A stretch of 64,000 nt of DNA. Source: Shewanella insulae (GTDB lineage: Bacteria; Pseudomonadota; Gammaproteobacteria; Enterobacterales; Shewanellaceae). The position numbers and the translations under genes are program-made. The stretch spans positions 62,001 through 126,000 of the forward strand of contig NZ_WRPA01000009.1 in NCBI RefSeq assembly GCF_009831655.1, given 5' to 3'. Positions 18,430 to 27,536 of this stretch are shown in pieces. The notes below the pieces were generated by a model, which had not been told where the DNA came from, ran no database searches, and saw only the letters and a program-made list of their open reading frames with translations. Each line of letters opens with the position of its first letter. Position 1 is the first letter of the stretch.

Positions 18430-19320
18430 ATGAGTCAGCAAAGCTTTACATTTTCTCCCTTTATCGCCGGCTTCTGGCGTCTCGATAGTTGGCAACAGAC
18501 GCCACAGCAGACCCTGGCGCTGATCGAACACTATCTCAGCCTGGGTGTAACCTGTATGGATCATGCCGACATCTATGGCGAGTACAGCTGCGAGGCGCTG
18601 TTTGGCCGCGCCCTGGCCCTCAAGCCCTCTCTTCGACAACAGATGCAGATAGTCACCAAGTGCGGCATCAAGCCCGCCTTTGCCTCCACAGCTGATCGCT
18701 ACGTCAACCACTATGACACAGGCTATCAGCACATTCTCGCCAGTGTCGACAACTCCCTTAAGGCGCTGCAGGTGAATGAGATAGATCTACTGCTGATCCA
18801 CAGACCGGATCCCCTGATGAATGCCGACGAGGTCGCCCAGGCCTTCGAGCAACTCTACCAGACGGGAAAGGTACGCCACTTTGGCGTCTCTAACTTCACC
18901 CCAGCCCAGTTCGACCTGTTGCAATCCCGCCTGGATTGCCCCTTGGTGACCAACCAGCTGGAGATCTCTCCCATGGCCATGCATACCCTGAACGATGGCA
19001 GCCTGGATCAGGCGCAGCAGTATCGCTGTCCGCCCATGGCCTGGTCCTGTCTCGGGGGCGGCGAGATCTTCCACAGCCAGAGCGAGCAGGCCGTTAGGCT
19101 ACGTAAGACATTGAGCAAGATAGCCGCCGACCATGGCACAGACGATATCAGTCAGATCATCTATGCCTGGGTGATGGCCCTCCCCAGCCAGCCAAGGCCT
19201 ATCATAGGTAGCGGTAATTCTGAGCGGATCAGCGCCGCCGTGGCTTCCGGCGAGATAACGCTCGACGGGCAGGAATGGTTTAGCATCTGGCAGGCCTCCA
19301 CCGGTCACAGCGTGCCTTAG
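18430..19320 (+). CDS. Aldo/keto reductase, YdhF-like
   Basis: The 296-residue TIM-barrel oxidoreductase keeps the catalytic Asp and Tyr in MDHADIYGEYSCE, the Lys in IVTKCGI and the His in LLLIHRPDP. The NADPH-binding region is IIGSGNSERI near the C-terminus. Sequence style matches E. coli YdhF. The substrate is unknown. GGAG sits six bases before the ATG. It is a single gene, followed by a hairpin terminator. Confidence 0.92.
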   Translation: MSQQSFTFSPFIAGFWRLDSWQQTPQQTLALIEHYLSLGVTCMDHADIYGEYSCEALFGRALALKPSLRQQMQIVTKCGIKPAFASTADRYVNHYDTGYQHILASVDNSLKALQVNEIDLLLIHRPDPLMNADEVAQAFEQLYQTGKVRHFGVSNFTPAQFDLLQSRLDCPLVTNQLEISPMAMHTLNDGSLDQAQQYRCPPMAWSCLGGGEIFHSQSEQAVRLRKTLSKIAADHGTDDISQIIYAWVMALPSQPRPIIGSGNSERISAAVASGEITLDGQEWFSIWQASTGHSVP

Positions 19321-19357
19321 GACACTAAAAAGTAATTACCTTTCTGCACCAGAAACC

Positions 19358-19385
19358 AAAAAGCCAGCAATCTGCTGGCTTTTCT
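19358..19385. terminator. Bidirectional terminator after aldo/keto reductase
   Basis: AAAAGCCAGCA / TGCTGGCTTTT form the stem with a two-base loop. A-run and T-run flanks serve both convergent genes. Confidence 0.9.
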
Positions 19386-19434
19386 CTATCCATCTCAAAC
19401 TTAGACTTAGTCTGAGAAGTTAGCTTTTAAGGAA

Positions 19435-20274
19435 TTAGTCGTGAAACTTCACCTGACCGGTCAGGTGCGGCCTGCGTCCCTTGACGTCGCGCAGCTCGAA
19501 CATCAGCCCCTCGGCGCTCTCGGTGTCGAAATCGAAGCTCACCTGGGCCGGCATGAGAAGTGGCAGCTTGAAGGCCACCTCTACTGTACAGGGCTTATCG
19601 CCGATCTCTGGCATCAGCTGGGCCACGCTTCTCGCCTTAGACCACATGCCGTGAGCCAGCACGCGATCGAAACCGAAACGCTTAGACAGCACGGGATGCA
19701 GGTGGATCAGGTTGTAATCGCCCGATGCCTTGGCATAGCGGCGGCCGAGATCTTCGCTCAACTCCCAGCTAACCGGATTCGACCAGCTCATTGGGCTTGC
19801 CTTGGGCGGACGCGCTCGCTTGCCGCCGCGATCGATACGGTAGAGATAGGTCGATAGCGACTCCCATACCAGCTCGCCACCGACGAAGGCCCGAGACACC
19901 AGCTCAAACTCCAGCCCTGAGTCTGTCATCTCGCTGCTGGTCAGCTCGCACTCGAGGTCATAGCGCTCATCGACGCTTGTGGTGCGATAGCGGGTAATGC
20001 TGTTCTTCAGATGGATCATGCCCAGCAAGGGGAAGGTGATCGCATCTAAGGTAAAGATGCTGGCATGCAGGCGAAACACCATGACATAGAGATAGGTCAA
20101 CGGCAGCTGCTGACCATCGAACTCGAAGCCACATACCTTGGCATATTGGGCGACCTTGTCGGCGCGCACGGCCACCTGTGGACAGGTCACCTTAACATGG
20201 GGGAGAGGCTGCTCATCCCAGCCTGGCTTTCGGCCAAAAAAGATCTTGCGATAAAGTGATAACAACGACGGCAT
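19435..20274 (-). CDS. MaoC-like acyl dehydratase family protein
   Basis: From the ATG at 20274 this gives 279 residues; a GTG at 20325 would add 17. The AAGG just upstream favours the ATG. The C-terminal half carries the hot-dog hydratase motif SGDYNLIHLHPVLSKRFGF, followed by LAHGMW, with the Asp/His dyad of R-specific enoyl-CoA hydratases. The N-terminal half resembles a second, degenerate hot-dog repeat, as in double-hot-dog proteins. The likely substrate is an enoyl- or hydroxyacyl-CoA or -ACP. Confidence 0.85.
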   Translation of the reverse strand: MPSLLSLYRKIFFGRKPGWDEQPLPHVKVTCPQVAVRADKVAQYAKVCGFEFDGQQLPLTYLYVMVFRLHASIFTLDAITFPLLGMIHLKNSITRYRTTSVDERYDLECELTSSEMTDSGLEFELVSRAFVGGELVWESLSTYLYRIDRGGKRARPPKASPMSWSNPVSWELSEDLGRRYAKASGDYNLIHLHPVLSKRFGFDRVLAHGMWSKARSVAQLMPEIGDKPCTVEVAFKLPLLMPAQVSFDFDTESAEGLMFELRDVKGRRPHLTGQVKFHD

Positions 20275-20476
20275 CGCCTTAAGTTCAACACAAATTTCTT
20301 TATTCACGCTATCCAAACCCTTCACACTTTACTCAGCCTAAAAATTGCAAGCCCGCGAGTATACCCCAAAATCACGCTTTTTACCTAAACCTTAAGTCTG
20401 TTTAATGCGCGTCGCCCCCGCCTATGGCAAAATAGCCCTCCTAATTTCAGTCAGCTTTTCCCATGGGCGTCACTCA

Positions 20477-21259
20477 GTGCAAGACAAAAACTTCGATGCA
20501 TTAGCCGGTAAATTTGCCAAGAACATCTACGGCACCCCTAAGGGCGAGGTCCGCGCCGCCGTGCTGTGGCGAGATCTATCCCAGGCCTTGACTCAACTGC
20601 CAACTGGGCCGCTACGTATCTTGGATGCGGGCGGCGGCTTCGGCTTCTTCAGCCAGAAGCTGGCGAAGCTTGGCCATAGCGTCACCCTGTGTGATATCTC
20701 CAGCGAGATGTTGGCCCTGGGACAGGCGCAGATAACAGAGTATGAAAACGATAGCGGCGACAAGCTGGATATCACACTGCTGCACGCACCGATACAATCC
20801 CTGACCCGGGAAGAACTTGGCCAGTTCGACCTCATCCTCTGCCATGCGGTAGCCGAGTGGCTGAGCGATGCCAGGCAGACCCTGGCCGGTCTGACCCAGC
20901 TGTTAAAACCCCAGGGACTATTTTCCCTCATGTTCTACAACAAGGAGGCGATGCGCTTTCACAGCCTGATCTCGGGTAACTTCGACTATGTGGCGGCAGA
21001 TTTTAAGGTGAAGAAGAAGGTCGGCCTCACCCCCAGCTATCCCCTGTATATCGACGATGTAAGGGCCTGGGTAGCCGATTGGCAGATGGAGCTGGTCACA
21101 GAGTCTGGCGTACGGGTGATCCACGACTATCTCAAGACCCACCAGCCCCCTAATGCCGATTTCAGCCAACTGCTGGAGATGGAGCTGCAATACTCGACCC
21201 ACCCCGCCTACATAGGCCTGGGGCGCTACGTCCACTTCATCACCCGCAGGCAAAGATAG
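20477..21259 (+). CDS. cmoM: tRNA 5-carboxymethoxyuridine methyltransferase CmoM
   Basis: The start is set at the GTG at 20477 because the product then begins VQDKNFDALAGKFAKNIYGT, which matches the E. coli CmoM N-terminus (MQDRNFD). An ATG at 20405 would add 24 residues without homology. The 260-residue enzyme has the SAM-binding motif ILDAGGGFGFFSQKLA, an acidic motif II (TLCDISSEML), and a conserved LMFYNKEAMRFH block. It methylates cmo5U at position 34 of tRNAs. It is divergent from the MaoC gene. Confidence 0.92.
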   Translation: MQDKNFDALAGKFAKNIYGTPKGEVRAAVLWRDLSQALTQLPTGPLRILDAGGGFGFFSQKLAKLGHSVTLCDISSEMLALGQAQITEYENDSGDKLDITLLHAPIQSLTREELGQFDLILCHAVAEWLSDARQTLAGLTQLLKPQGLFSLMFYNKEAMRFHSLISGNFDYVAADFKVKKKVGLTPSYPLYIDDVRAWVADWQMELVTESGVRVIHDYLKTHQPPNADFSQLLEMELQYSTHPAYIGLGRYVHFITRRQR

Positions 21260-21267
21260 CTAGCTTA

Positions 21268-21900
21268 CTAATCGAACAGCTCCACCTGACTCTCCCCCTG
21301 AGCGGTGACTATCTGTTTCAGATAGCGCTGCTCTTCGCTCATCATCTTACTGATTCGCTCAGGTGACAGTCGCATCAGCTTAACCTTGCCACTGTTTGGG
21401 TGAAACAGCACCTTGCGGGGCCAGGGGCCACCGAGATCTTCGCTCACAATCTCTATGCCCTCTGTCTTGAGGTAATTCTTCACGAAGTTGATGTTGGACT
21501 CGCCGACGTTCAACACACTGGCGGCCGTCATCTGTGCACCGCCGAATACCTTGGCCTTGAGGCGATTACGCATGCCGCCCAGGTTCAATATGTTGTTGAT
21601 CAGCTGCTCCATGGCCCAGTTGCCGTAACGACAGGTATAGCTGGTCAGCTGATGCCAATCTTCATGGAGTTGCCGCTCGGGCAGCAGGAAATGGTTGAGG
21701 CCGCCTATGCCCAGTAAGGGATCCCAGATGCAGGCGGCGACACAGGACCCCAGGCGGGTGAAGATCAACTCATCGTGACCGGTGACATAGAAGTTGCCAG
21801 GATCGACGCGGGCCACCACGGCTTCGTGGCGGCTATCCCACTGACGGGGGATAGCCTCAAATTCGGATCGAACGGGGAAAAGGGTCGCCTCTGCCTGCAT
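21268..21900 (-). CDS. cheD: Chemoreceptor glutamine deamidase CheD
   Basis: The ATG at 21900 has GGGAGGC four bases upstream, which decides it over an ATG at 21915 that overlaps the ribosome site. The 210-residue protein keeps the CheD catalytic triad: Cys in TRLGSCVAACIWD, His in GLNHFLLPE, and Thr in the FGGAQMTAAS region. CheD deamidates glutamines on chemoreceptors and in some species binds CheC. No CheA/CheW/CheY operon is adjacent; it is an orphan here. The CheC-domain response regulator lies 14 kb away. Confidence 0.93.
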   Translation of the reverse strand: MQAEATLFPVRSEFEAIPRQWDSRHEAVVARVDPGNFYVTGHDELIFTRLGSCVAACIWDPLLGIGGLNHFLLPERQLHEDWHQLTSYTCRYGNWAMEQLINNILNLGGMRNRLKAKVFGGAQMTAASVLNVGESNINFVKNYLKTEGIEIVSEDLGGPWPRKVLFHPNSGKVKLMRLSPERISKMMSEEQRYLKQIVTAQGESQVELFD

Positions 21901-22008
21901 CTTGCCTCCCTGCATCGATGGGCCCTGCGCCCATCGATATCTCGGCTAACGTGTATCCTGCCTAACAGTATAGCCAAACGAGAGACACAGATGCCCTGCA
22001 GAGAGGCT

Positions 22009-22893
22009 TTAGTTACAGGTCGTCTGCCAGCAGTTTTGTACCTTGGTCCCTTCTAATTCAGCAAACTTGGCGGGAATCCCCTTATCCCCCACCACGTGAC
22101 CGGCGCCAACCACCACAAATAGCGGCGATGGGCCATCTTGCTGCATCATCAAGGAGCCGATCTTGGCCGTCATCTGCTCGTTGCGCTGCCACAGCATCTT
22201 GTCGATAAGCTCCTTATCGCCATCGTGTAGCATCTGCCCCTGCATCAAGGCATCGAGCCCCGCCTCGTCGCCGCTGCGCCAGGCCTTAATCAGCTGCACC
22301 ATCTCCTCGTCCGGCGCATCGATCGCCTCCAGCACCATTTCCCACTGAATCTGCGGGCTGAAAGAGGCCATCAGCTTAAACTGATACTCGGTACTCTCGA
22401 GCTCGATCACCGGGCGCGAACCGTTCTTGCTCAGCAACATCTGATCTACGCCCCACTTGGCCTGATAACCCAGGGAGGCGAAACGCATCACACTAAACTG
22501 CATCGCCTGCATCCAGGGGGCGTAGGGCTGCATGGGGGTGCAGATCTCACTACGGGTACGGCAGTATTCTTCCAGGCGCGCCTTGGTCTTGGCGTCGGCA
22601 GCCACCTGGTTCAAGCCATACTTGCGGATCAGCCCCATGATATCCGCCTTGTTGGTATCGGCCTCTACCGCCAGGGCGCCCGCCTTGGCAAAGGCCGATT
22701 CGATCTGCTCCGCCATGGGGTAGAAGTCGGCCTGGCCGATATGGACCGATCCTAAGAGATAGGTCTGTTTGCCTTGGTAAGTGATCTTATAGAAGGGCGG
22801 TTTATCATCACCGGCTGCCATCGCGCCGAGTGACATGATCCCTGTCAGTAGTAAAATCCCTATGTTTAATAAACGCGGTCGACTTGTTGCCAT
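22009..22893 (-). CDS. TraB/GumN family secreted protein
   Basis: The 294-residue protein has a signal peptide (IGILLLTGIMSLGAMA-A). The fold motifs of the TraB/GumN (Tiki-like) metalloprotease superfamily are present: GSVHIGQADFYPM near residue 48, and a late GAGHVVGDKG. The paired GxxH motifs and intervening conserved Glu/Arg are consistent with the fold, but activity in this bacterial branch is not established. Cys in WQTTCN is at the extreme C-terminus. It is divergent from the small gene at 22942. Confidence 0.85.
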   Translation of the reverse strand: MATSRPRLLNIGILLLTGIMSLGAMAAGDDKPPFYKITYQGKQTYLLGSVHIGQADFYPMAEQIESAFAKAGALAVEADTNKADIMGLIRKYGLNQVAADAKTKARLEEYCRTRSEICTPMQPYAPWMQAMQFSVMRFASLGYQAKWGVDQMLLSKNGSRPVIELESTEYQFKLMASFSPQIQWEMVLEAIDAPDEEMVQLIKAWRSGDEAGLDALMQGQMLHDGDKELIDKMLWQRNEQMTAKIGSLMMQQDGPSPLFVVVGAGHVVGDKGIPAKFAELEGTKVQNCWQTTCN

Positions 22894-22941
22894 CAGGCTT
22901 GCCCCTTATAATTCGGCTAAATTTTTCTACACGAGGCAGTT

Positions 22942-23253
22942 ATGCCACATAGTCACCTAATAGAGCAACTGAAAGAGAACCTGCAGTTGGCCTATCGTCA
23001 GGCCATCGACGCCGATGCCAAACTGGATGAGTTAAAGAAGGCCGGCCACGGTAAGTTCACCACCATCTTCACCCAGGATGAAGGCTTTACCTCCCGCAGC
23101 AACCGCTTCGGCCCCTATGTACAGGAGCTGGCCGACGAGATGACCAAGCTGCCAAGCCAAGGCGAAGATCTTGCCCCGGCGCTGGAGAGTTTCGTGCGTA
23201 AGCTAGGGGTACTGCTGCAGACCCTTCAGGCATTTAAGAGCCAAGCCAAGTAA
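22942..23253 (+). CDS. Conserved hypothetical cytosolic protein, 103 residues
   Basis: The product is almost wholly helical and charged (MPHSHLIEQLKENLQLAYRQAIDADAKLDELKKAG), with two hydrophobic-faced helices in the second half, no signal peptide and no cysteines. The middle, FTTIFTQDEGFTSRSNRF, reads like a loop between helical hairpins. I do not recognise a family. It has normal codon use and a clear gap before the c-di-GMP gene, with which it may share a transcript. Confidence 0.7.
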   Translation: MPHSHLIEQLKENLQLAYRQAIDADAKLDELKKAGHGKFTTIFTQDEGFTSRSNRFGPYVQELADEMTKLPSQGEDLAPALESFVRKLGVLLQTLQAFKSQAK

Positions 23254-23370
23254 CGAAGCACCTAAGTAACTAAAGTAACCGAATGAGCTAGTAGGCTCAT
23301 ACTTTAGTGTCATATTGCTGTCATGGCCTGGCCATAGAATCGCCCTACTTTTCGTACGAGGCGAACCTGG

Positions 23371-25143
23371 ATGACAGCAATCGACCTGAGCAGTGAACTG
23401 GATAAGATCATCGAGCGTGAGAAGATCCATGTGCTGTTTCAGCCCATCTTCAACATCAATAGCCAGAGGCTGCACGGCTTCGAAGCCCTGAGCCGGGGTC
23501 CAGAGCATAGTGCCCTCTTCTCCCCCGTGCCCCTGTTTCAGACCGCGGCTCACGAGGGACGCCTGTCGGAACTTGAAGAGATCTGCCGTCGTCACTCCAT
23601 CAGGCAGTTCGACACCCGCGAGTTGCCGGGCAAGCTGTTTATCAACATCTCCCCCAAGGCCCTGCTTGAACCCAGCCACGCCAAGGGGCTCACCCTAGGC
23701 TTGGTACAAGAGCTTGGACTCTCGCCGGATCAGATAGTGATAGAGCTGTCGGAACAATACCCCGCCGACGATATCGATCTCCTGAAGGAGTGCCTCAACC
23801 ACTACCGCAGCCAGGGGTTTCTGACCGCCATCGACGACCTCGGCACCGGCTATTCTGGGCTGAGGCTCTGGTCTGAGCTGGCACCGGACTATGTCAAGAT
23901 AGACCGCCACTTCATCTACCAGATAGATCAATCACCGGTGAAACAGGAGTTTGTCCGCTCCATCATAGATCTCTGCCAGAGCCTGAGTTGCAAGGTGATC
24001 GCCGAAGGGATAGAGACCCAGGCCGAATTGGCACTGCTGACCCAGCTCGGCATCGTCTATTGTCAGGGCTACCTGCTGGGCCGCCCCCAGACTCAACCGA
24101 CACAGACCCTGACGGCGATGGCGCCTCAGGAGGCCAAGCAGCGACAGACCCGCTACGCCGAATCGGCCGAAAGCCTGTCGACCCGCACCATATGTGTGAC
24201 ACCCGAGACCAAGTTGAAGGCCCTGAGCGCCCGCTTCGTGCGCTCGCCGCACCTGCAGGTGGTCGCCATCGTCGATACTGACCGGCAGCCTCTAGGGATA
24301 GTGGACAGGGCGCAGCTGATGGAGCTGTTCAGCACGCCCTATGGCCGTGCCCTGCACGAGAATAGTCCTGTGATTGAGGTGATGAATGACAAGGTACTCA
24401 AAGTGCCAGCCTGCATGCCGATCTCCGAGGTGAGTCAATGCCTGACCGCAGAACACGGCACGGTTGCACAACATTTCATGGTAATGCGCGACCAGCGACT
24501 GCTGGGAATTGGCCACACCAAAGATCTGCTACAACAGATCACTGAGCAGCGCATCAAGATGGCCCGTCACGCCAACCCCCTGAGCGGCCTACCGGGCAAC
24601 ATCCCCATTCAGGAGGAGCTGCAACGCCTGCGCCAACAGGGCCGCGCCTTCTATCTGGCCTACTTCGACCTGTGCCACTTCAAGCCCTATAACGATATCT
24701 ATGGTTTCTGCCGCGGCGATGAGGTGATTCAAGCCGTGGCGAAGCGCCTGCAGCAACAGCTGGGCGGCGAGCACTTTGTCGGCCATGTGGGCGGTGATGA
24801 TTTTGTGGTGATAGGCACAAGCCCGGCCATCATCGACGCATGCAGGCAGCTGCTGCGCGACTTCAACCAAGACAGAGAGGCTTTCTATAGCCCTGATGAC
24901 TGGCAGGCACAAGGTGTGACGGCCGAAGACAGACAGGGGCAGAGGGTGACTCATCCCTTGATCAGCCTGTGTGTCGGCCTGCTGCCCCCAGAGGTGACCC
25001 GCTTTTGCGACGAGCAGGGGCTATCGACCTATAGTGCAGCGGCAAAAAAACAGGCTAAAGCCGCAATGAGTGGCTTTAGCCTGTTCACCCCCGCGCCCAA
25101 CGACGCGGCAATTACTCTGTATCGACCGCTTAAACTCGCCTGA
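23371..25143 (+). CDS. EAL-CBS-GGDEF c-di-GMP turnover protein
   Basis: The 590-residue cytosolic protein has EAL (about 10-250), then a tandem CBS region (about 270-385), then GGDEF (about 405-560). The EAL active site looks intact: EALSRGP, NISPKAL, IELSEQ, DDLGTGYSGL, KIDRHF and AEGIE. The GGDEF loop reads GGDDF near 474, a tolerated variant, with no RxxD I-site before it (GEHFVGHVGGDDF). EAL preceding GGDEF with CBS between is the reverse of the commoner GGDEF-EAL order. CBS pairs usually bind adenine nucleotides, which suggests energy-linked control. Net activity cannot be assigned. Confidence 0.92.
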   Translation: MTAIDLSSELDKIIEREKIHVLFQPIFNINSQRLHGFEALSRGPEHSALFSPVPLFQTAAHEGRLSELEEICRRHSIRQFDTRELPGKLFINISPKALLEPSHAKGLTLGLVQELGLSPDQIVIELSEQYPADDIDLLKECLNHYRSQGFLTAIDDLGTGYSGLRLWSELAPDYVKIDRHFIYQIDQSPVKQEFVRSIIDLCQSLSCKVIAEGIETQAELALLTQLGIVYCQGYLLGRPQTQPTQTLTAMAPQEAKQRQTRYAESAESLSTRTICVTPETKLKALSARFVRSPHLQVVAIVDTDRQPLGIVDRAQLMELFSTPYGRALHENSPVIEVMNDKVLKVPACMPISEVSQCLTAEHGTVAQHFMVMRDQRLLGIGHTKDLLQQITEQRIKMARHANPLSGLPGNIPIQEELQRLRQQGRAFYLAYFDLCHFKPYNDIYGFCRGDEVIQAVAKRLQQQLGGEHFVGHVGGDDFVVIGTSPAIIDACRQLLRDFNQDREAFYSPDDWQAQGVTAEDRQGQRVTHPLISLCVGLLPPEVTRFCDEQGLSTYSAAAKKQAKAAMSGFSLFTPAPNDAAITLYRPLKLA

Positions 25144-25157
25144 GAGGCTCTACAGCC

Positions 25158-25679
25158 TTAGAGTTTAGGCTGCACCGTCTTCTTCAACCAATCGTTGAGC
25201 ATCTTGGACTCATGCCTGAGAGGCTTGTCGTTCATCACGCCTGTGGTGTGCATGAAGCTCATGTCTCTGAGCTTCTCATCGCCGGCAATCACCACCTGCT
25301 CACCGTCGAGTACCTGGTAACTAAAGGTCATTCGCGGCGGATAGATATCTTTGACCACGCGAATATCGTTGGGTGTCGCACCGAAGGTTGGGCGCACGTC
25401 TCCCGCCAGGTCCACATCGGTGACCACCAGCTCCAGCTTCTGGTTAGGCTTGAGCATCTTCTCGGCGGACTTGTTGAGATTCTTGGTCAGGGTCTCGAAC
25501 ACTCGCAGCTCATAGCGAGACTGAATGTCACCCACCGCCTTCACATCACGGTAGCTGTCCACATCCTGCCAGGTGATCTTAACCATACCTGTCTCGGTAA
25601 CAGGGTTCTCTTTGGCTTCTTCGGCGGCAAGGTTGAGTGACACCAATGCCCCCACCAAGAGTAGAGATTGAAACTTCAT
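25158..25679 (-). CDS. DUF3016 family secreted protein
   Basis: The ATG at 25679 has GGAGGC five bases upstream, so the longer frame is rejected. The 173-residue protein has a signal peptide (LLLVGALVSLNLAAE) and matches DUF3016, a proteobacterial family of unknown function (VKITWQDVDSYRDVKAVGD; TDVDLAGDVRP). It is convergent with the EAL-CBS-GGDEF gene 14 bases away. Confidence 0.85.
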   Translation of the reverse strand: MKFQSLLLVGALVSLNLAAEEAKENPVTETGMVKITWQDVDSYRDVKAVGDIQSRYELRVFETLTKNLNKSAEKMLKPNQKLELVVTDVDLAGDVRPTFGATPNDIRVVKDIYPPRMTFSYQVLDGEQVVIAGDEKLRDMSFMHTTGVMNDKPLRHESKMLNDWLKKTVQPKL

Positions 25680-25927
25680 ATTTTGCCTCCTTAATCGCCC
25701 AAGCATGGGACACCAGTTGAGAGTCTTGTAACAACACTGAGTGTACAAAAGCTAACCTGAATATAGGCTTAATGCAAAAGCAAGGCGAGCCTTTTCCTTA
25801 TCTTTCTATCTATTGGACAAGCGTGACTAACCCTTTTCTCCCAAGCCCACAGTTTTTAGTCGCCTTTGTATCAATTTGCTTCGAGCCTGGGATAAACTCT
25901 CAGAATAAACAGGCCCTAAGGTAAATC

Positions 25928-26239
25928 ATGCAAAATCGATCTTCTCTGCTATTCGTCATCATCCTCTTTTCACTGCTGGCCGGCGCCCTCTATTGGATCG
26001 CCTTAGAGGAAGAAACCCAACAGGCTCCGGAAACCTGGTCAGCCTTCGTCTACGCCCATGGCTACAACTCGGGTCGCTACAAGAAAACCGATGACTTTGA
26101 GGATTACGAAAGTTGTAAGGCCTTCGCCACCGAGCAGGCCAAGGAACTTGGCGACGTCTTGTGGGAGTGTGGCCTCAGGTGTCGCTTCGACAATAGCCGC
26201 CAGGGGTTTCAGTGCGAGACCATGCAAAACCATCAATAG
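25928..26239 (+). CDS. Small membrane-anchored or secreted four-Cys protein, hypothetical
   Basis: The 103-residue protein opens with a membrane or signal segment (SSLLFVIILFSLLAGALYWIAL) and then a soluble domain with four cysteines (YESCKAF, LWECGLRC, FQCETM). The spacing suggests two disulfides in the periplasm. I recognise no family. A hexamer tandem repeat begins two bases after the stop codon. Confidence 0.65.
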   Translation: MQNRSSLLFVIILFSLLAGALYWIALEEETQQAPETWSAFVYAHGYNSGRYKKTDDFEDYESCKAFATEQAKELGDVLWECGLRCRFDNSRQGFQCETMQNHQ

Positions 26240-26240
26240 C

Positions 26241-26276
26241 CATAGTCAGAGCCATAGTCATAGTCATAGTCATAGT
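26241..26276. repeat. CATAGT hexamer simple repeat
   Basis: CATAGT occurs at 26241 and then four times in tandem from 26253 to 26276. It lies just after a stop codon and is non-coding. Confidence 0.85.
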
Positions 26277-26434
26277 CACTGTCTGTTTTTTGTTCAGCTA
26301 AGGTTCAAGCAATAACCATTAACATAGGTATCAATGAAACGGCAGCATCACTCAGGCGGCAGCAAGCACAGCCCCAGAGACAGGCCCAGATACCGACAAC
26401 AGATTGAACTTAAGCACTGACAGGAGCCATGACT

Positions 26435-26734
26435 ATGAACAAGCTAACCCGCACAAGATTCTCTGGCAGATTCGCCCTATTGGCCACGCTAATCCTAGGT
26501 TTCGCCTTTATCTCAGGCGCCAATGCTAATGAAATTAGCGACAGCGAACGTGCCGCGGTAGAACAACACTTCCAGATTCTGGACCAGCAGCAAGAAGCGA
26601 GCGACAATCAGACACTCGACACCTTCCAGGCTGACCTAGACAGCCAGCTGGAGCAGGCCGAAGAGGAGTTTATGGAAGGCGCCTGCGCCGAACATGAACT
26701 GCAGTTCGATAGCGATAGCCAGGTCTGCTACTAA
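26435..26734 (+). CDS. Small secreted acidic protein, hypothetical
   Basis: CAGGAG lies eight bases before the ATG at 26435 but only two before the ATG at 26429, so the shorter form (99 residues) is chosen. It has a signal peptide (FALLATLILGFAFISGANA-N) and then an acidic, Gln/Glu-rich helical region (LDQQQEASDNQTLDTF; LEQAEEEF). It ends with two cysteines (GACAEHE; QVCY). I recognise no family. Confidence 0.65.
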   Translation: MNKLTRTRFSGRFALLATLILGFAFISGANANEISDSERAAVEQHFQILDQQQEASDNQTLDTFQADLDSQLEQAEEEFMEGACAEHELQFDSDSQVCY

Positions 26735-26755
26735 ACCAGCCTTACCGAGAGGTCG

Positions 26756-27265
26756 CTAGAAAGGAAACAACTGAAACAGCTGAGGGTAAGTCGCCTTCAG
26801 CTGTTTTTTCTTGTGCGAGAACTTCTTACCCTGAGGCGTCGCCTGTCCAGACGGCACAAAGGGTAGCTCCTCGCCGGTGCGATCTTCATAGATCTGTCCC
26901 GCGATCAGATCGTAATCCTCCACGAAGGGATAGGCATAACCATCCTTCTCAGGCCAGGCGGGCAGCTCAGCCAAGGCATCGGGGTCGAGTAGCACTCGCT
27001 CGAACCACTCCTGTCCCAAGGAGATCAGAAAGGCACGAAACTCGGCAAAGCCATATTCGCTATCACAGCCCGTCACTATGTAGGCGGCGCCCCACAGTGA
27101 CCAGAGGTAAGATCGGCGCATCTGCTGCGAGAAGAACTTATCGAAAGCCGCCAAGTCTTGGTTGTCAAGTTCATTCAGTTTCGCCTTCAGCTCCGCCGCC
27201 AGGCTCTCCTGATCTTGTTCAGGCTTGCTGCGGGTAACTAACTGCCAAAATTCATTCTCGTTCAT
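26756..27265 (-). CDS. DUF4240 domain protein
   Basis: The 169-residue cytosolic protein begins MNENEFWQLV and matches DUF4240, a widespread domain of unknown function whose typical start is an MxxxxFWxLI helix. The core has YLWSLWGAAYIVTGCDSEYGFAEFRAFLISLGQ and ends in a basic tail (KKFSHKKKQLKATYPQLFQLF). DUF4240 proteins sometimes sit near toxin or competition loci, but no such partner is visible here. Confidence 0.85.
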   Translation of the reverse strand: MNENEFWQLVTRSKPEQDQESLAAELKAKLNELDNQDLAAFDKFFSQQMRRSYLWSLWGAAYIVTGCDSEYGFAEFRAFLISLGQEWFERVLLDPDALAELPAWPEKDGYAYPFVEDYDLIAGQIYEDRTGEELPFVPSGQATPQGKKFSHKKKQLKATYPQLFQLFPF

Positions 27266-27536
27266 GTTCTTCTCGCGCCGGAAGCGGCTTAACTTTTAGA
27301 GTAACCTAAGTAGTTGACTCTGATGGATTGAATTACTGTTCGACTCCAACCGGGCAGCGGGCGTTACACTCGCCAAAACACCTGACCAGGCGGAGGCCAC
27401 ATCTTACCCTAAGTCGGGCCTGCTGGCAGTATGGCCATAGCAATTTAGACAAAGCACTGGACATAGAGGTAAAGCATTGGACTAAGTTGCGCCATTTTTC
27501 TACACTGCGGGGCAAATCATTCACCCAAGAGCCAAG

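Noticed and set aside
26253-26276. Coding repeat or phase-variable tract
   Set aside because: The hexamers fall after a stop codon and do not continue any reading frame.
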